A stretch of DNA of 64,000 nucleotides from Platanthera guangdongensis (lineage: Eukaryota > Streptophyta > Magnoliopsida > Asparagales > Orchidaceae). The stretch is taken from positions 49,552,261 to 49,616,260 of the forward strand of contig CM077150.1 of the NCBI GenBank assembly GCA_039583875.1, written 5' to 3'. Each line of letters opens with the position of its first letter. Positions within the stretch are counted from its first letter, which is position 1. Made by a program: the position numbers and the translations under genes. Below the pieces are notes generated by a model. It saw nothing but the letters and a program-made list of their open reading frames with translations. It did no database searches and was not told where the DNA came from. Below are positions 45,387 through 56,064 of the stretch, in pieces.

Positions 45387-45587
45387 TTAGACAAAGTCCT
45401 GGCGGGACTCATAAATTAGGAGCTTGTTTGGAGGCAACCCATCGGTATCATATCTATAATATATAAAATAATATAAATATAATTATTGCATAATTAAAAT
45501 TTGCTAAGTTTATAGGTTTATAGTCTTGGAAGATGGAGAAAATTGAACAACGTTGAAAGATTTTGAAAAACAAAGATTATAATAATA
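45387..45587 (+). other. Post-pol remnant of the Athila element
   Basis: AT-rich sequence after the pol stop, with GGAGGCAACCCATC typical just after Athila pol, followed by repeated TAAGTTTATAGGTTTATAG. No envelope-like ORF, polypurine tract or LTR is seen before element D begins. Confidence 0.5.
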
Positions 45588-45769
45588 AGTTCCTAAGTTT
45601 ATAAGTTTATAGGTTCACTAAATTAGGATGTTTGACCCAACATGTATAGCTAGGGTCATATATGAGTCCTAGAGTATAGGTCATATCCTTATAGTCAATA
45701 CTACATGCACCAGCCATCAACAGACTGCAGAAGACTCAAGACTTAGAGAAATTTCAAAGACTCAGAAAA

Positions 45770-46505
45770 TGAGTTCGACGTTCGTCGAACTCAGGTCGAC
45801 GATAGTCATGCTCAGCTCGACGAACTCAGAGAAAATTCTCTGAACTGAGCTCGACGAACTTGGTTCTCAGGTCGACGATCTCTGGACATTATACTTCAAC
45901 AATCCTAGTCCAAAATTCTTCTCACTGAACTCCAGTAGACGAAGTTAGAATATCAGCTCGACGAACTTGGATCTTAGGTCGACGATTTCTGGATCATCTA
46001 CTTCAACATTATAAGACCAGAAACACTTAAGTATTCTAAGTCCAGAATCATTCTTCAGTCGACGAATTCGTATTCTCAGCTCGACGAACTTAGACCTCAA
46101 TAGCAAGTAGCAGGTAGCAGTTCTCAGCTCGACGAACTTAATTCTCAGGTCGACGATTTCTGGATGGTCTACATCAACATTCTAAAGTCCAGAAACATCT
46201 AAAATATTCTAAGTCCAGAATCATACTCCAGTCGACGAATTCATGTTCTTCGCTCGACAAACTTGGACCACAGCATTGACAAGTTTTATCAAGTAGCAGT
46301 TAGCTGAACACTAGTCGACGAACTTAAATTCTCAGCTCGACGATCTTGATGCACAGAATTGGCAAGGTTCCAGAGAAAGCAGTTATCTGTCCTCAGGTCG
46401 ACGATCTTGGATCTCAGTTCGACGAACAACTATTATCAGGTCGACGAACATAATTTCTCAGCTCGACGAACTCTGGACCCAGGTCGACGAATTCTGTTAT
46501 TCACT
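45770..46505 (+). repeat. TCGACGA motif array in LTR 1 of D
   Basis: About twenty units of the type CAGCTCGACGAACTTGG and AGGTCGACGATTTCTGG, irregularly spaced. The core TCGACGA is the reverse complement of the TCGTCGA core in Sirevirus B, so the two elements carry related motifs in opposite orientation. A shorter version lies in LTR 2 (48540-48900). Confidence 0.85.
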
Positions 46506-47200
46506 CGATGATTTTTGTGTTGTTCTAGACATTGACTTTTCCTCCCCTATGTCCCTTAATTTATTGCGATAATTCTTGAGTAGTCAATGCTTAACATTCT
46601 CTGAATATTACCGTTAGACGCAGCATTGATTATGGACTTCATCAGGATTATTGCTTGCTGTTTTTCAATGGGACAGTTGGGGAAATCAATCAATGCAAAT
46701 ATTCTTCATGCCGTCAGCATTGAATGATGGAAGAAATTCAAAATTCAGAAGGAAGATTTCATGAAAAATATAAAAAAGATTTTTCCTCTTTCTTCCAAAA
46801 CAACAAGACAATGCATAAGGCTTTTCTTCTTCCTTCTCGACTTAACACAGAGAATAAGATACATAGGGCAATAACACAGTAAAGATACAAGAAGCCCTAG
46901 CCCTTGACCAGAGAAATCACAGCAAGCTGAAGAAGAAGAAGAACATACATTCAAATCAAGAGTCTTCTTGCTTCTTAATCTTAGGATTCTTCAAATGACA
47001 ACAAACACTCTATCTGCCAAGAAGCTCCTAGATACCTACTGGTCAAGGTTGAAACATTGAAGACCTACTCACCCTGTAGCAAGGCTCAAATCTTCCTGAG
47101 TTCAATATCTCATGGGGAGCTTTTGCTAACATCATATATCCACTAAGTCTTCTCAGTTATATTTGAGAAAGAGAAGACATAATCACTCTCTCACCCCCAC

Positions 47201-47208
47201 TATAAAAA
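47201..47208 (+). promoter_or_regulatory. TATA box in LTR 1 of D
   Basis: TATAAAAA in CCACTATAAAAAGGG, downstream of the motif array. LTR 2 has TGTAAAAG at the same place (49555-49562), so its box is mutated. Confidence 0.6.
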
Positions 47209-47611
47209 GGGTTCTTTAACTCCCTTCAAAAGTTATTCTTGGCTGCAAGTCTCCTGATCAAAAGACTTGGGGTTGATTTTTGAGCACTTGATCAAAAGCT
47301 CATTGGTGGCAGCCACCTGATCAAAAACCTGAGTGGATTCCTACCAGGGTGGTAGAAGAATGGATGTACCCAGGTTGGGGAACCACTATAAAATTCTTGT
47401 GTTGTCTGGTTGCACGTTTTCTTTTATTCTTGTTGTGGCTGTGTTAGTTAGGTTATTGTGCTTGTGATATTTGGTTTTGCTGTGCGTGTGATAGTGCTAG
47501 ATTAATTTATCTTAGGTCTGTTTTTATTTACAGCAAAAAGGTTTTAAGATTTCAAGAAACTCTATTCACCCCCCCCCCTCTAGAGTATTTCAAATCTAAC
47601 CCTTACTTTCA

Positions 47612-48349
47612 AGAAGGTACAGGTCTCCTCCTAAGCACTTTAGGAAAGACCCTCCTCCTCCTCCTCCATCAGCTGGGGCCTCTGGATGTGTGACTCAAGG
47701 ATCAGCGCCTATTACCAAGACCTATCAGAGACACTCCAAGCCAAGTCCACAAGGCAGCAGTCAGCAGTAATCCTCTCAGAGCAAGCCTCCTCCTCCTAAA
47801 AGGCCAGAATCTCTACCTATCCCTTTTGTAGATCCAGAACAGGAAAAATCTGCAAAAATAGTCAGGTTTCAAGAGCTGATTGGACTTTCTATGATCAACA
47901 AAGCTAAAGCAGAAGGAAAAAATCCATCACAGGACACAACAATGTCATCTTACAGAAAAAATAGCTCAAGAGGTATGCTAAAGCTAATAAATTTTTAATG
48001 TAAATGACTATATGAGTCTGCATCCTGAAGCAGTAATACCAAGGGCCACCTCATGCAATATGATTGGAGCATCAGACATGACAATGTCAAAAAGAGAAGC
48101 TGCAAATCCAAAACGAGAGATTATATTCAGACAGCCCTCTGAAAAATCTAACAACGCTGACAAAGAGAAGCCAAAGAAGAACAGATGACTGTTGTGTTTA
48201 GTTTTTATTTTCTGAACTCTATTTGTTAATCATGAAGCACATGTGTACATATCTGCTGGATATTTTATTTTCTGCCAGATATATTATATTTTGCTTTGTG
48301 ATTGTTTTCTTTTGTTTGTATTAGTGACCTCACCCAAATAGGGGGAGAT
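47612..48349 (+). pseudogene. Internal remnant of element D
   Basis: A 738-bp remnant. One frame gives a proline-rich and basic segment (KPPPPKRPESLPIPFVDPEQEKSAKIV) consistent with the 3' end of an aORF-like gene, followed by stops and then the polypurine tract. Gag and pol are absent. Its left junction lacks a proper primer site (AGAAGGTACAGG follows the LTR), so an internal deletion probably joined the leader to the far end. Confidence 0.4.
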
Positions 48350-49942
48350 TGTTGGATTCCTAGTTTGGATTTGGGCTAGGTTCACTAATTAGGATGAGTT
48401 TGACACACATTGTATAGCCAGGGTCAAGTCTATGAGTCCTAGAGTTTAGGCTAGTCATTAGGTTCAACCTTTATGGACCAACCAGCAGAGAACTTCAGTA
48501 GACTCAGACTTAGAAGAATTCAGAGTTCAAAATTATCAGTTCGAAATTCTTCGAACTCAGCTCGACGATCGTCGATTGCAGATCGACGAACTCAGAAATC
48601 TTTCTCTGGGTTGAGCTCAATGATATTCGAGCTCAGGTCGACGATTTCTTCATCAAGACAGATTCTCTGCTCGACAAAATCTGGAGTTCAGCTTCAACAG
48701 ATTCTTTCCAGTTTATTTTCTCTGAACTCAGGACGACGAAGACAGATTCTTTGTTTGACGAACTTGGAGCGCAAATTTGGCAAGTTATTTCCAGAATGCA
48801 GTTCGCTGAGCTCAGGTCGACGAACAGGAATTATCAGCTCGACGAACTTGTAACTCCAGTGGACGAATTCTGTTCAGAGCTCGACGAATTCTGTCCCGAG
48901 CCAGACTTAGAAGTTTTCCTTATTTCTGTCCTTATTTATTATATTATTTAGCAGTGATTTCCTGAGTAATTAATGCTCATATTCTCTTGAATATAGTCGT
49001 TATTGGCAGCATTAATTATGGTGTTCATCAGGGTTAATTGCTTGCTTATTTTAATGGGAAAGTTGGGGAAACTCATTAAAGAATATTTTTCAGTCATTTC
49101 ATTCTCCAGAATTAGTCAGCAATTAATGCTTGGAATTCAAAATTCAAAGAAGAGAATTTGACAGCAGAATATATAAGAGAATTTTCTTTCGGACAACAGA
49201 ATAGATGAGATACAGAGAAGAGATACAGAAATATACTGAAGAATATCTGCTTCTTCTCTGTGCTGAAAACATTCTGTTTTCTCTTTGTTCTTTCTGAAGA
49301 CTGAAGAAGAACAACCATCAAATATCAAGAATCTTCTTCTACTTCTACTCCAGGAATATTCAAGGACAACAACTTTGAATCAGTCAGAAAGTTCCTGGAT
49401 CTCTTCAAGATAAGGCTGAAGACCTACACCCTGAGCAAGGCTCCAAGCTTTCTGAACCATTCATTACTTCAGAAGAAGCTTGGACAACAGAAATCCATAA
49501 GTCTTCTCTGTTGTATAGAAAAAAGAGAAGACAACATCAACTCTCTCAACCTCCTGTAAAAGGGTTTATAGCCTTCAAAAGTTTATTCTTGTTTTTTTGG
49601 GCACCTGATCAAAAGCCTAAAGGGTTGTGAGATCTCCCTGTAAATAGATCTTGTGGTGGCAGTCACCTGATCAAAAACCTGATAGTGGATTCCTACCAGG
49701 GTGGTAGAAGAGTGGATGTACCCAGTTTGGGGAACCACTATAAAATTCTTGTGTTGTCTGGTTGTTCATTTTCACTTTGTTTTGTTGTGCTGTGATAGTG
49801 TAGTTTAGCTTAGTTTGCATTTCTTTTTATATTACTCTATTATCACTTATTTCTCTGATAAAGTTTTTTTTATAGCCAAAAAGTTTTAAGTTACTCTATT
49901 CACCCCCCTCTAGAGTAAATCAGGTCTATCCCCTAACTTACA
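48350..49942 (+). repeat. LTR 2 of element D
   Basis: 1593 bp, TGTTGGATTCC...AACTTACA. Preceded by the polypurine tract and followed by ATTGGTATCAG. It shares blocks with LTR 1 throughout (GTTCACTAA, TCAAAAGCC, CCTACCAGGGTGGTAGAAGA). Confidence 0.8.
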
Positions 49943-49984
49943 ATTGGTATCAGTAGATTATCAATTGCCTAAGTTGTCTTTCAA

Positions 49985-50453
49985 ATTCGTCGATCTCTGA
50001 ATCAGGACACGGCTTCTGACACGCCCGTGTCAACCCGAGACACGCCCGTGTCAAACCTGGACATGCTCGTGTCACAGGTTGTGTGCCTCAATCGACACTA
50101 AAACCATCATGCCCGAACAGGACACGGCTTAGGACATGCCTGTGTCCACGCTGGACACGCCCGTGTCCGACTTGGACACGCCCGTGTCCTAGGGCGTGTT
50201 GCTCACTCGACACATCCCGGCAAACACAGAGCAGGACACGGCTTTGGACACGCCCGTGTCCGCCCTGGACACGCCCGTGTCCGCCCTAGACACGCCCGTG
50301 TCCAAGGCTGTGTTCAACACTTGATAAAACTCAGCCAAATCTAGAAAAGAACATGGCTCTGGACACACCCGTGTCACAGGCCGTGTGAAACCACAATGGC
50401 TCTAAAGCTCTCAAAAACACTACCCATACATATACGAGTTTTGGTGCGTTACA
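49985..50453 (-). repeat. Fragment of a Tekay-family LTR
   Basis: Contains six to seven copies of the GACACGCCCGTGTC palindrome and ends TTTTGGTGCGTTACA, matching the LTR end of T1 and T2 (TTTCGGGGCGTTACA). Only the palindrome-rich last ~470 bp are present; the left edge, within element D, is approximate. It is diverged from both T1 and T2. Confidence 0.75.
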
Positions 50454-50960
50454 TATATATATACGGTGTTGATCTTATACGAACTATGCAAGTGCACACA
50501 GTGCGAACTTCCAATCTCAGCCGTCGAATCCATTTCCTCCGCCTATGCATCTGGTGGCCCAGCCGAATTCAGTGTTGCCTCCGTCGGTCGTGTGCTCGTC
50601 GGCCACCGGCCGCCCGAATTTCCTCGGCGTGGTAGTTGTTAAAGGCTTAGCGGTCGGTGGCCGGCGAGCCCATGGCCGGCAGCGGCCGCCCGAAATTTAG
50701 TGAGTGCTCAAATTCAGCGTCGTCGCCGTCGGACTTGGGCTCTCCGGCCACCGACTGCCAGACCTTCAGCAGCTGCCATGCCGACGAAAGCCGGGTGGCC
50801 GGTGGCCAGCGAGCACATTGCCGGCCGAGGCGGCACTTAATTTGGCTGGGCCGCCGGATGCATAGGCGAAGGAAATGGATTGGACGGCTGATATTGCAAG
50901 TTCGCACTATGCGCACTTGTATAGTTCATATAAGATCAGCATCCTATATATATATATATA
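50454..50960. mobile_element. Foldback MITE with long terminal inverted repeats
   Basis: The left arm (about 50463-50620) is the reverse complement of the right arm (about 50780-50945). Outer ends read GGTGTTGATCTTATACGAACT and its inverted partner AGTTCATATAAGATCAGCATCC. Flanks on both sides are TATATATATA, consistent with an 8-10-bp TA-rich target duplication (hAT or MULE type, not resolved). The centre is GC-rich and also partly palindromic. No transposase. Reading frames inside it are palindrome artefacts. Confidence 0.75.
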
Positions 50961-51052
50961 TACTATCATCTTCGAACGAGCTCCGCCCATTCTCGATGTG
51001 TCGTTGCGGGAGCCCGCTTGGAAATGACATTGGCCATGGGCGGCAACATGTG

Positions 51053-51210
51053 TTGTGTACTGCGATATTGGTCGTGAGTGCGATATTTGTCGTGGGTGGC
51101 GACATTGGTCGTGGGAGGCGATATTGTTCATGGGCGGCGACATTGTTCGTGGGCGGCGACATTGTTCATGGGCGGCGACAATGGTCGGGGGAGGCGACAA
51201 TGGTCGGAAG
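51053..51210. repeat. 19-bp minisatellite
   Basis: Tandem units of the type GGCGACATTGTTCATGGGC. Repeats of ATTGTTC/AATGGTC at 51123, 51142, 51161, 51180 and 51199 give an exact 19-bp period, with older units to the left. Short reading frames here merely translate the unit. Confidence 0.85.
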
Positions 51211-52298
51211 TTCATACTTGCAATTAACACATATACTTGTAGCACGTACATCTGCAAGTAACACATATATACGCAAAGTTCATACTTCCAATGAAAAAAG
51301 CCCAGAATAAAGTTCATACTTGTAATGTAAAAAAATCTCAGTAGACAACACACTGCAAAATAATATCAGAAGAACATTTCCCAATGAAAAAATCCATGAG
51401 CACGCGAGATGTATATAACAGCAGCATTCATTACAAATATGAATTCGAAAAATTAAAACCTACAAAAATGCAAAAAATGCGTCATAATCTCGTAGTTGAA
51501 TCCATATCAAAATATTAGCATCTCCTTCTTTGCAGCAATAGATTTCATACAGTGGCCTTGGGAGATTTTGTTTCAATCAAAGGTGTAAAGATAAAAAATT
51601 ATTAAATAACAGTTTTGTGTAGTGTTACAACAATAGTATTTCAACCATAATATATAGTCTTTGTTAGGTGTCACCTCCTTATCATATCGAAAACAAAATT
51701 TCACTCTTCTTTCACATTCAAGCCTCTTGGCACTGCCGGGATAATTAGCCTAAAACCGTCAACTTCAGCACATGGACCATCAGACCATCTGTCTGTACTC
51801 TCTTTGCAAACTTCATCGTACTAGTCATAATCATTGTCGGTGGTATCAGTGATATTGCAGTTATTATCTCTTGAGGTTGGCAGAGCTGAAAAACAAATGA
51901 TAAATTTGAGGTAACTGAAAGTATTTAACATGTAATACATTTTTAGGTTATGTAAATGCACGAAATTAGTCTTCGTAAAGTTTGATGCTCCTGTGTTGGA
52001 TCGGGTCACCCCTGTTTGACAATGACGCCGTCACCTCAGATTGATTTTGGGTTGTCATCTGCATGTGTTTGAAATCAAGTAAGGATCCAAATTAGAGCAT
52101 TGGATCAAAATTATGTCTGAATTAGATCAAAATTAGCTTTGTGTGTAAAACAAAAAATATATATATCAAAAATGATTTAACATTTCAAAGACTTGAGAAA
52201 AACAGTTAATCTTCAGTTTTTGTCAAAAATTTCACAATACGATGAGAATTTTACGAACCATCAAAAACGACAAAAATACAATGATAATAAGATAGTTT
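51211..52298. other. Unassigned AT-rich stretch
   Basis: No LTR border, TE domain or long frame was recognised. Repeats of AAGTTCATACTT occur at 51210-51325. On the minus strand around 51680-51900 there is a weak exon-like trace: TTTTTCAG (acceptor-like, about 51890) followed by a frame of about 60 codons with one stop, then a second short open part. It could be a degraded host-gene or MULE-captured fragment; I cannot identify it. Confidence 0.3.
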
Positions 52299-53277
52299 TG
52301 TTGAAAATTATGAAGTGAAAGTGGGTGATGGAGCAGACCGTGCGGTCTGGGCGGTCTGAGTCTGTGGCCTGGGCGAACTGTTGTTGCGGCCTGGGTGGTC
52401 AATGACCAGAGTAGACTTGGCGGCTTGAGCGTCTAGTGGAGCGGCCTGAGCGGTCTGTCTTTGGCGGTCTGGTGGTGGTGCTCAGCTCGGCCTGCGGTTC
52501 TGCAGTTCTTGTTCTTGAAGTAACCGGGCGGATTGGAGTTTAAATCCGCGGAGATGTAGCGGACTCGGTTAGAGTCCGCGGAGTCTGTTTTGGCGGACTG
52601 GTTTTGGAGATCGCGAGATCGGCATTGGTCCTTGCCGAGTTCTCCGATGTTGCGTTGAGTGATAGCTGCATTCATGGTGGCGGACTGTCCATGGAGTTGG
52701 CGGTCTTGGTTTCGTGTCCGCCAAGCTCGCGCCCATTGTTTGGTGGGTTGCTGGACTTGGTCACACTGTGTGACAAGTCCTGGGTGTTCGCAGAGTCCGC
52801 TGTTGACCGGGCAATCTGCCTGTTGGTCGTGGACTTGTGCGGCGGGCAGATGCAGTGTTCGCAGAGTCCGTTGTTGACCGGGCGATCTGCCTGTTGGACG
52901 TGGACTCGTAGCGGGCTGAGGCGTTGTTCTCGAGCTATGCGGCCTGTCGCCATGTCCGCGTATGGGTTGTGGTTGTGTCTGTGTGCTGTGTAGTGTGGCG
53001 GACTGGTGCAGTGCTTGCGAGCAGTGCAGGCTGGTGTCGTGTCCGCATATAGCATGCGGACTGACGTAGTGTATGGGATGTTGCTGTGTTCGCGTGCTCC
53101 TATGTGTGCGGACTGGCGCGGTGTCCGCCTGGTGGTGAACTGACCTTGACTTGGCGCCTGGCGAGTTATTTGAAGTCCGGCCAAGTCCTTGCGGACTCGG
53201 CGAACTGGGTTGTGCTAGCTGCGAGCTGGGGTAGTGACTCTATTCACTAGGGCGGTGACCACACTCCTCACCCCGCC

Positions 53278-53285
53278 TATAAATA
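53278..53285 (+). promoter_or_regulatory. TATA box of Copia E
   Basis: TATAAATA in CCCCGCCTATAAATAGACCCC, a strong plant core-promoter form, within the LTR and upstream of the T2 insertion. Confidence 0.7.
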
Positions 53286-53677
53286 GACCCCCTCGGCGCA
53301 TCTACAGTAACGGAGTGAACAGTAAGTTGAGCGCAGATCAATTGTTGCGGACTCGGTTTTCCAGGTCGTGCGGTTTGATATTTAACTGGTTGCTGTTTGC
53401 AGGTTGTGCGGATAGCACTGTGAAGCTGGGCGTCTGGTTCTGATCAAGGTCAGGAAGTAGTGAAGCTTGCGTTTTACAATCAGCGGTTGCAGCAGGTCGC
53501 ACTTAGCGGCCAACCAGTTTTCTCTCCAGCAATTGAGTCTAAGTTCAATAACCAGGTCGGCGGGCTTGGCGGTCTGTTCATTCAGTTCGGCGGCGGCTTG
53601 TAGAGTGGGCGTCAGCAGAATAACGGGTTGTCCGCGATTTTTGCGGACTCCGTAGAATTAGAGTAGCAGCGGCGGCT

Positions 53678-53740
53678 TGGCGGTCTCGGCGGTCTCGACG
53701 GTCTCGGCGGTCTCGGCGGTCTCGGCGGACTCATCGGTCT
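53678..53740 (+). repeat. 9-bp tandem repeat in the Copia E LTR
   Basis: About seven units of GGCGGTCTC in tandem, probably slippage from the dispersed GCGGTCT motif of this LTR. Confidence 0.85.
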
Positions 53741-53948
53741 TAGAGGCAGTCCGCCCGGCTTGAAGCTTGCTTTTGCTTGTTTTCTTCTCATTGTACTTGG
53801 CGAAATCATGTCTCGCCATGTATACCTTGCCTTGTAAAGTTGATAGTGGATTAATGCAAGATCTGTGTTTGCTCTTCATTGTCTCTGATACATAGCTCAG
53901 TTTATGGTTGGAGTGTTCCTGCGCCTAGTTCTCGTTTTCCGCTTGATC

Positions 53949-56053
53949 TGTAACACCCCCTATCCGTCGCATAACATATAGCAGTAGGTCCGGCCGGGGC
54001 CCGACGTCATATACCACAAACAGACCGGAAGGTTACGCAATGGAAACCATCCTGCCAATAACCAACGTCCTACACAGAGTACATTCTAGCGGAAGCAATT
54101 TAAAAGTTGCAAAATAAGAACCCAGCCAAAAAGCATGAATGTCCACTACAATAAACCCAACAGGAATGAACGTACAAATACGCAAGTACTTGGCCTTATG
54201 GCCTTACAATAGTTTACTCAAATATAAGTGTCTTCCAAACCTCGGCACGCAGGCCGGTCATACATGAGAATAAAAGAAAACACTCAAAATTACGCCTTCG
54301 AGGGCCGGCTCAGCAACAAGGACTTTTGCCCGCTATTTGCCACTCGGCTCCGCAGCACCTGCAAGCAACAATCCACCGAGCGGTGGCAAACAAAAGCAAC
54401 GGTCAGCTATGCTGACCAAATTATAACGATCTCGCCCCCAAACTCAGGGCGGCGATGCTTCTTCCCTGCACTTTATTAGCATTGTCATATAATAGAGAAA
54501 TTACACATCATCACAGGTGTAGGCTCGCACGGTCACACACCCCGTGCTCTCAGGGCACATTCCCGGTGAACCCGGTCAAAGTCCGCGGTCTCACCACCGC
54601 CTCTTGGAGGGCAATTTCTCGTGAGCATTTTGGTCTTTCCGGCAGAAGTTACGTCAATTTAAGTCATAGACCTCCGAAGACCCTCCATCTATGCCAACGG
54701 CAAGTCCCACGTACTTTAGGTCGCTTGTACCGAACGACATAGAGCGGGTACGGTTCCGCCTAACCCGTTACTCACACCGCAACGTCAATTTAAGTCATAT
54801 GCGCGGGTCAAGCTTTCCCGAGTCCCAAATCGATCACACACTTTACATAACCCAGTTATGTACAAGTTGGCTCCCAGGCCACCAAGTTGGCAGAATCACG
54901 CATCTGCCCAGTTTTCCGGGTGCACCTTGGAGTTAGTCCACAAGGCTCCCTGTTGCAATCTACTGCGTAGAAAACTCGAAAAACAATCATCTGTGTGGAG
55001 TCTTCTCCGGCCATTCATGCAATGCAACATCACCGATCCAGACCAACTTGTCCGGGTAGGCTTCACACATCATGCCTATGTCCGTTTTCACGATTACGGA
55101 CTCTACATGCAAAACAACGAGGACTATTCATGTCTACCCGAAGGAAACCTCACGCTCACCGCAAACTCGCGAGAGCGGGCTTCCTATGCAAGGGAAAAGA
55201 GGACTTCACATGTCCAAGATAAGAATTGTTACTCTAGCATTCCTCTTCGGCGCCATGAAGATCTATGCGGATGAAAAGCACTGCAATGTTCTCGCCTCCG
55301 AAGATCTGAACTCGGCTTGCGATTTGGGGCTCCGAAGCTCCACCGGTGGCCGGATATCTCTTCCTTCTTCTGCCTTGCTCTCCCCTCTCTCTAGAACTTT
55401 AGAAAGAGAAGGTTTGAAAGAAATGAAGGCATTTAAACCCTATTCCCGGGTATATCCCTGCAAGGACAGCCCTGAGCCATTGGATCCCAAAATAAGGAAA
55501 CGGACGGCCACGATTCGCACTTAAAATCCACAACCTGGGACGAACACGGCTTGTGACACGCCCGTGTCCAAGGCCGTGTGCCCCATTCGACGCCGAAACC
55601 GTCGCATCCCGAAAAGTACACGGGCTCTCGACACGCCCGTGTCAGGATTGACACGCCCGTGTCATCCAGGACACTCCCGTGTACCCGGACGTGTTCCTCC
55701 ATCGACACAGGACCAACATCAACCCGAGAAGAACACGGGTACTTGACACGCCCGTGTCAAATTTGACAAGCCCATGTCAGGTTGAACACGCCTGGGCTCC
55801 AGGCCGTGTTTCACCCCCGACACAACTCGTCTAACCACCCGAGTAGGACACGACCTGGGACACGCCCGTGTCTCAGGCCGTGTTCGTTGTTCGACGATCG
55901 TCGACCCAATTTCGTCGACTACACGGCCGTCGTCGAACCCGAGCATGACGCGGCCCTGGGACACGCCCGTATCCCAGGCCGTGTGACATCTACCAAGTCC
56001 CAGACTTAGCTCAAAGCGTCACCCGTCTCTCTTTTGAGTTTCGGGGCGTTACA
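53949..56053 (-). repeat. 3' LTR of T2 (left copy)
   Basis: 2105 bp. It shares the overall LTR plan of T1, including the palindrome-rich right third (55545-55985), but lacks the four-unit 101-bp tandem block. Confidence 0.92.
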
Positions 56054-56064
56054 ACTCTCTCCCT

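Larger units (their letters stand above)
24020..45587 (+). mobile_element. Athila-type Ty3 element, 3' end missing
   Basis: It consists of a 5' LTR, the TTTTTGGCGTCGTTGTCGTGG primer site, a gag with the characteristic RSPELIPLNLEIER start, and a pol with CDLGAS protease and YMDDF reverse transcriptase. This is an Athila/Tat-group structure. The element is expanded from about 7 kb by an inserted TRIM that itself holds Sirevirus S (25390-39906). No 3' LTR or envelope-like ORF is visible before element D starts near 45588. Many stops make it dead. Both outer borders are approximate. Confidence 0.85.
45588..47611 (+). repeat. LTR 1 of element D
   Basis: Starts near TTCCTAAGTTTATAAG, matching GGATTCCTAGTTTGGA of LTR 2, and ends ACCCTTACTTTCA after a CTCTATTCACCCCC block. 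It is longer than LTR 2 (about 2.0 against 1.6 kb) because its motif array is longer. The left edge is approximate. Confidence 0.75.
45588..49985 (+). mobile_element. Sirevirus-like element D, internally deleted
   Basis: Two related LTRs (about 45588-47611 and 48350-49942) flank only ~740 bp of internal DNA. The second LTR is preceded by a polypurine tract (AAATAGGGGGAGAT) and followed by a primer-binding site (TTGGTATCAG, 49944). It therefore acts as a 3' LTR for the left unit and a 5' LTR for a lost right unit. The right unit ends within ~45 bp at a Tekay LTR fragment. No target duplication was found. Confidence 0.75.
52299..53948 (+). repeat. 5' LTR of Copia E, main part
   Basis: GC-rich, with very many GCGGTCTG/GCGGACTG units (52320-53240) and a 9-bp tandem block at 53678-53740. 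TATA box at 53278. Interrupted at 53948 by T2 after TGATC; the last ~78 bp are at 63096-63173. Confidence 0.8.

Noticed and set aside
45588..47611. The 3' LTR of the Athila element
   Set aside because: This LTR has a Sirevirus-like end and TCGACGA array, matches 48350-49942, and bears no resemblance to 24020-25187.
50647..51353. Frames up to 217 codons around the MITE and minisatellite
   Set aside because: They span an inverted repeat and a 19-bp tandem array and have no recognisable domain.
52604..53184. Frames of 129 and 170 codons on opposite strands
   Set aside because: They lie in the repeat-rich Copia E LTR (GCGGTCT/GCGGACT units), which is GC-rich and therefore poor in stops.
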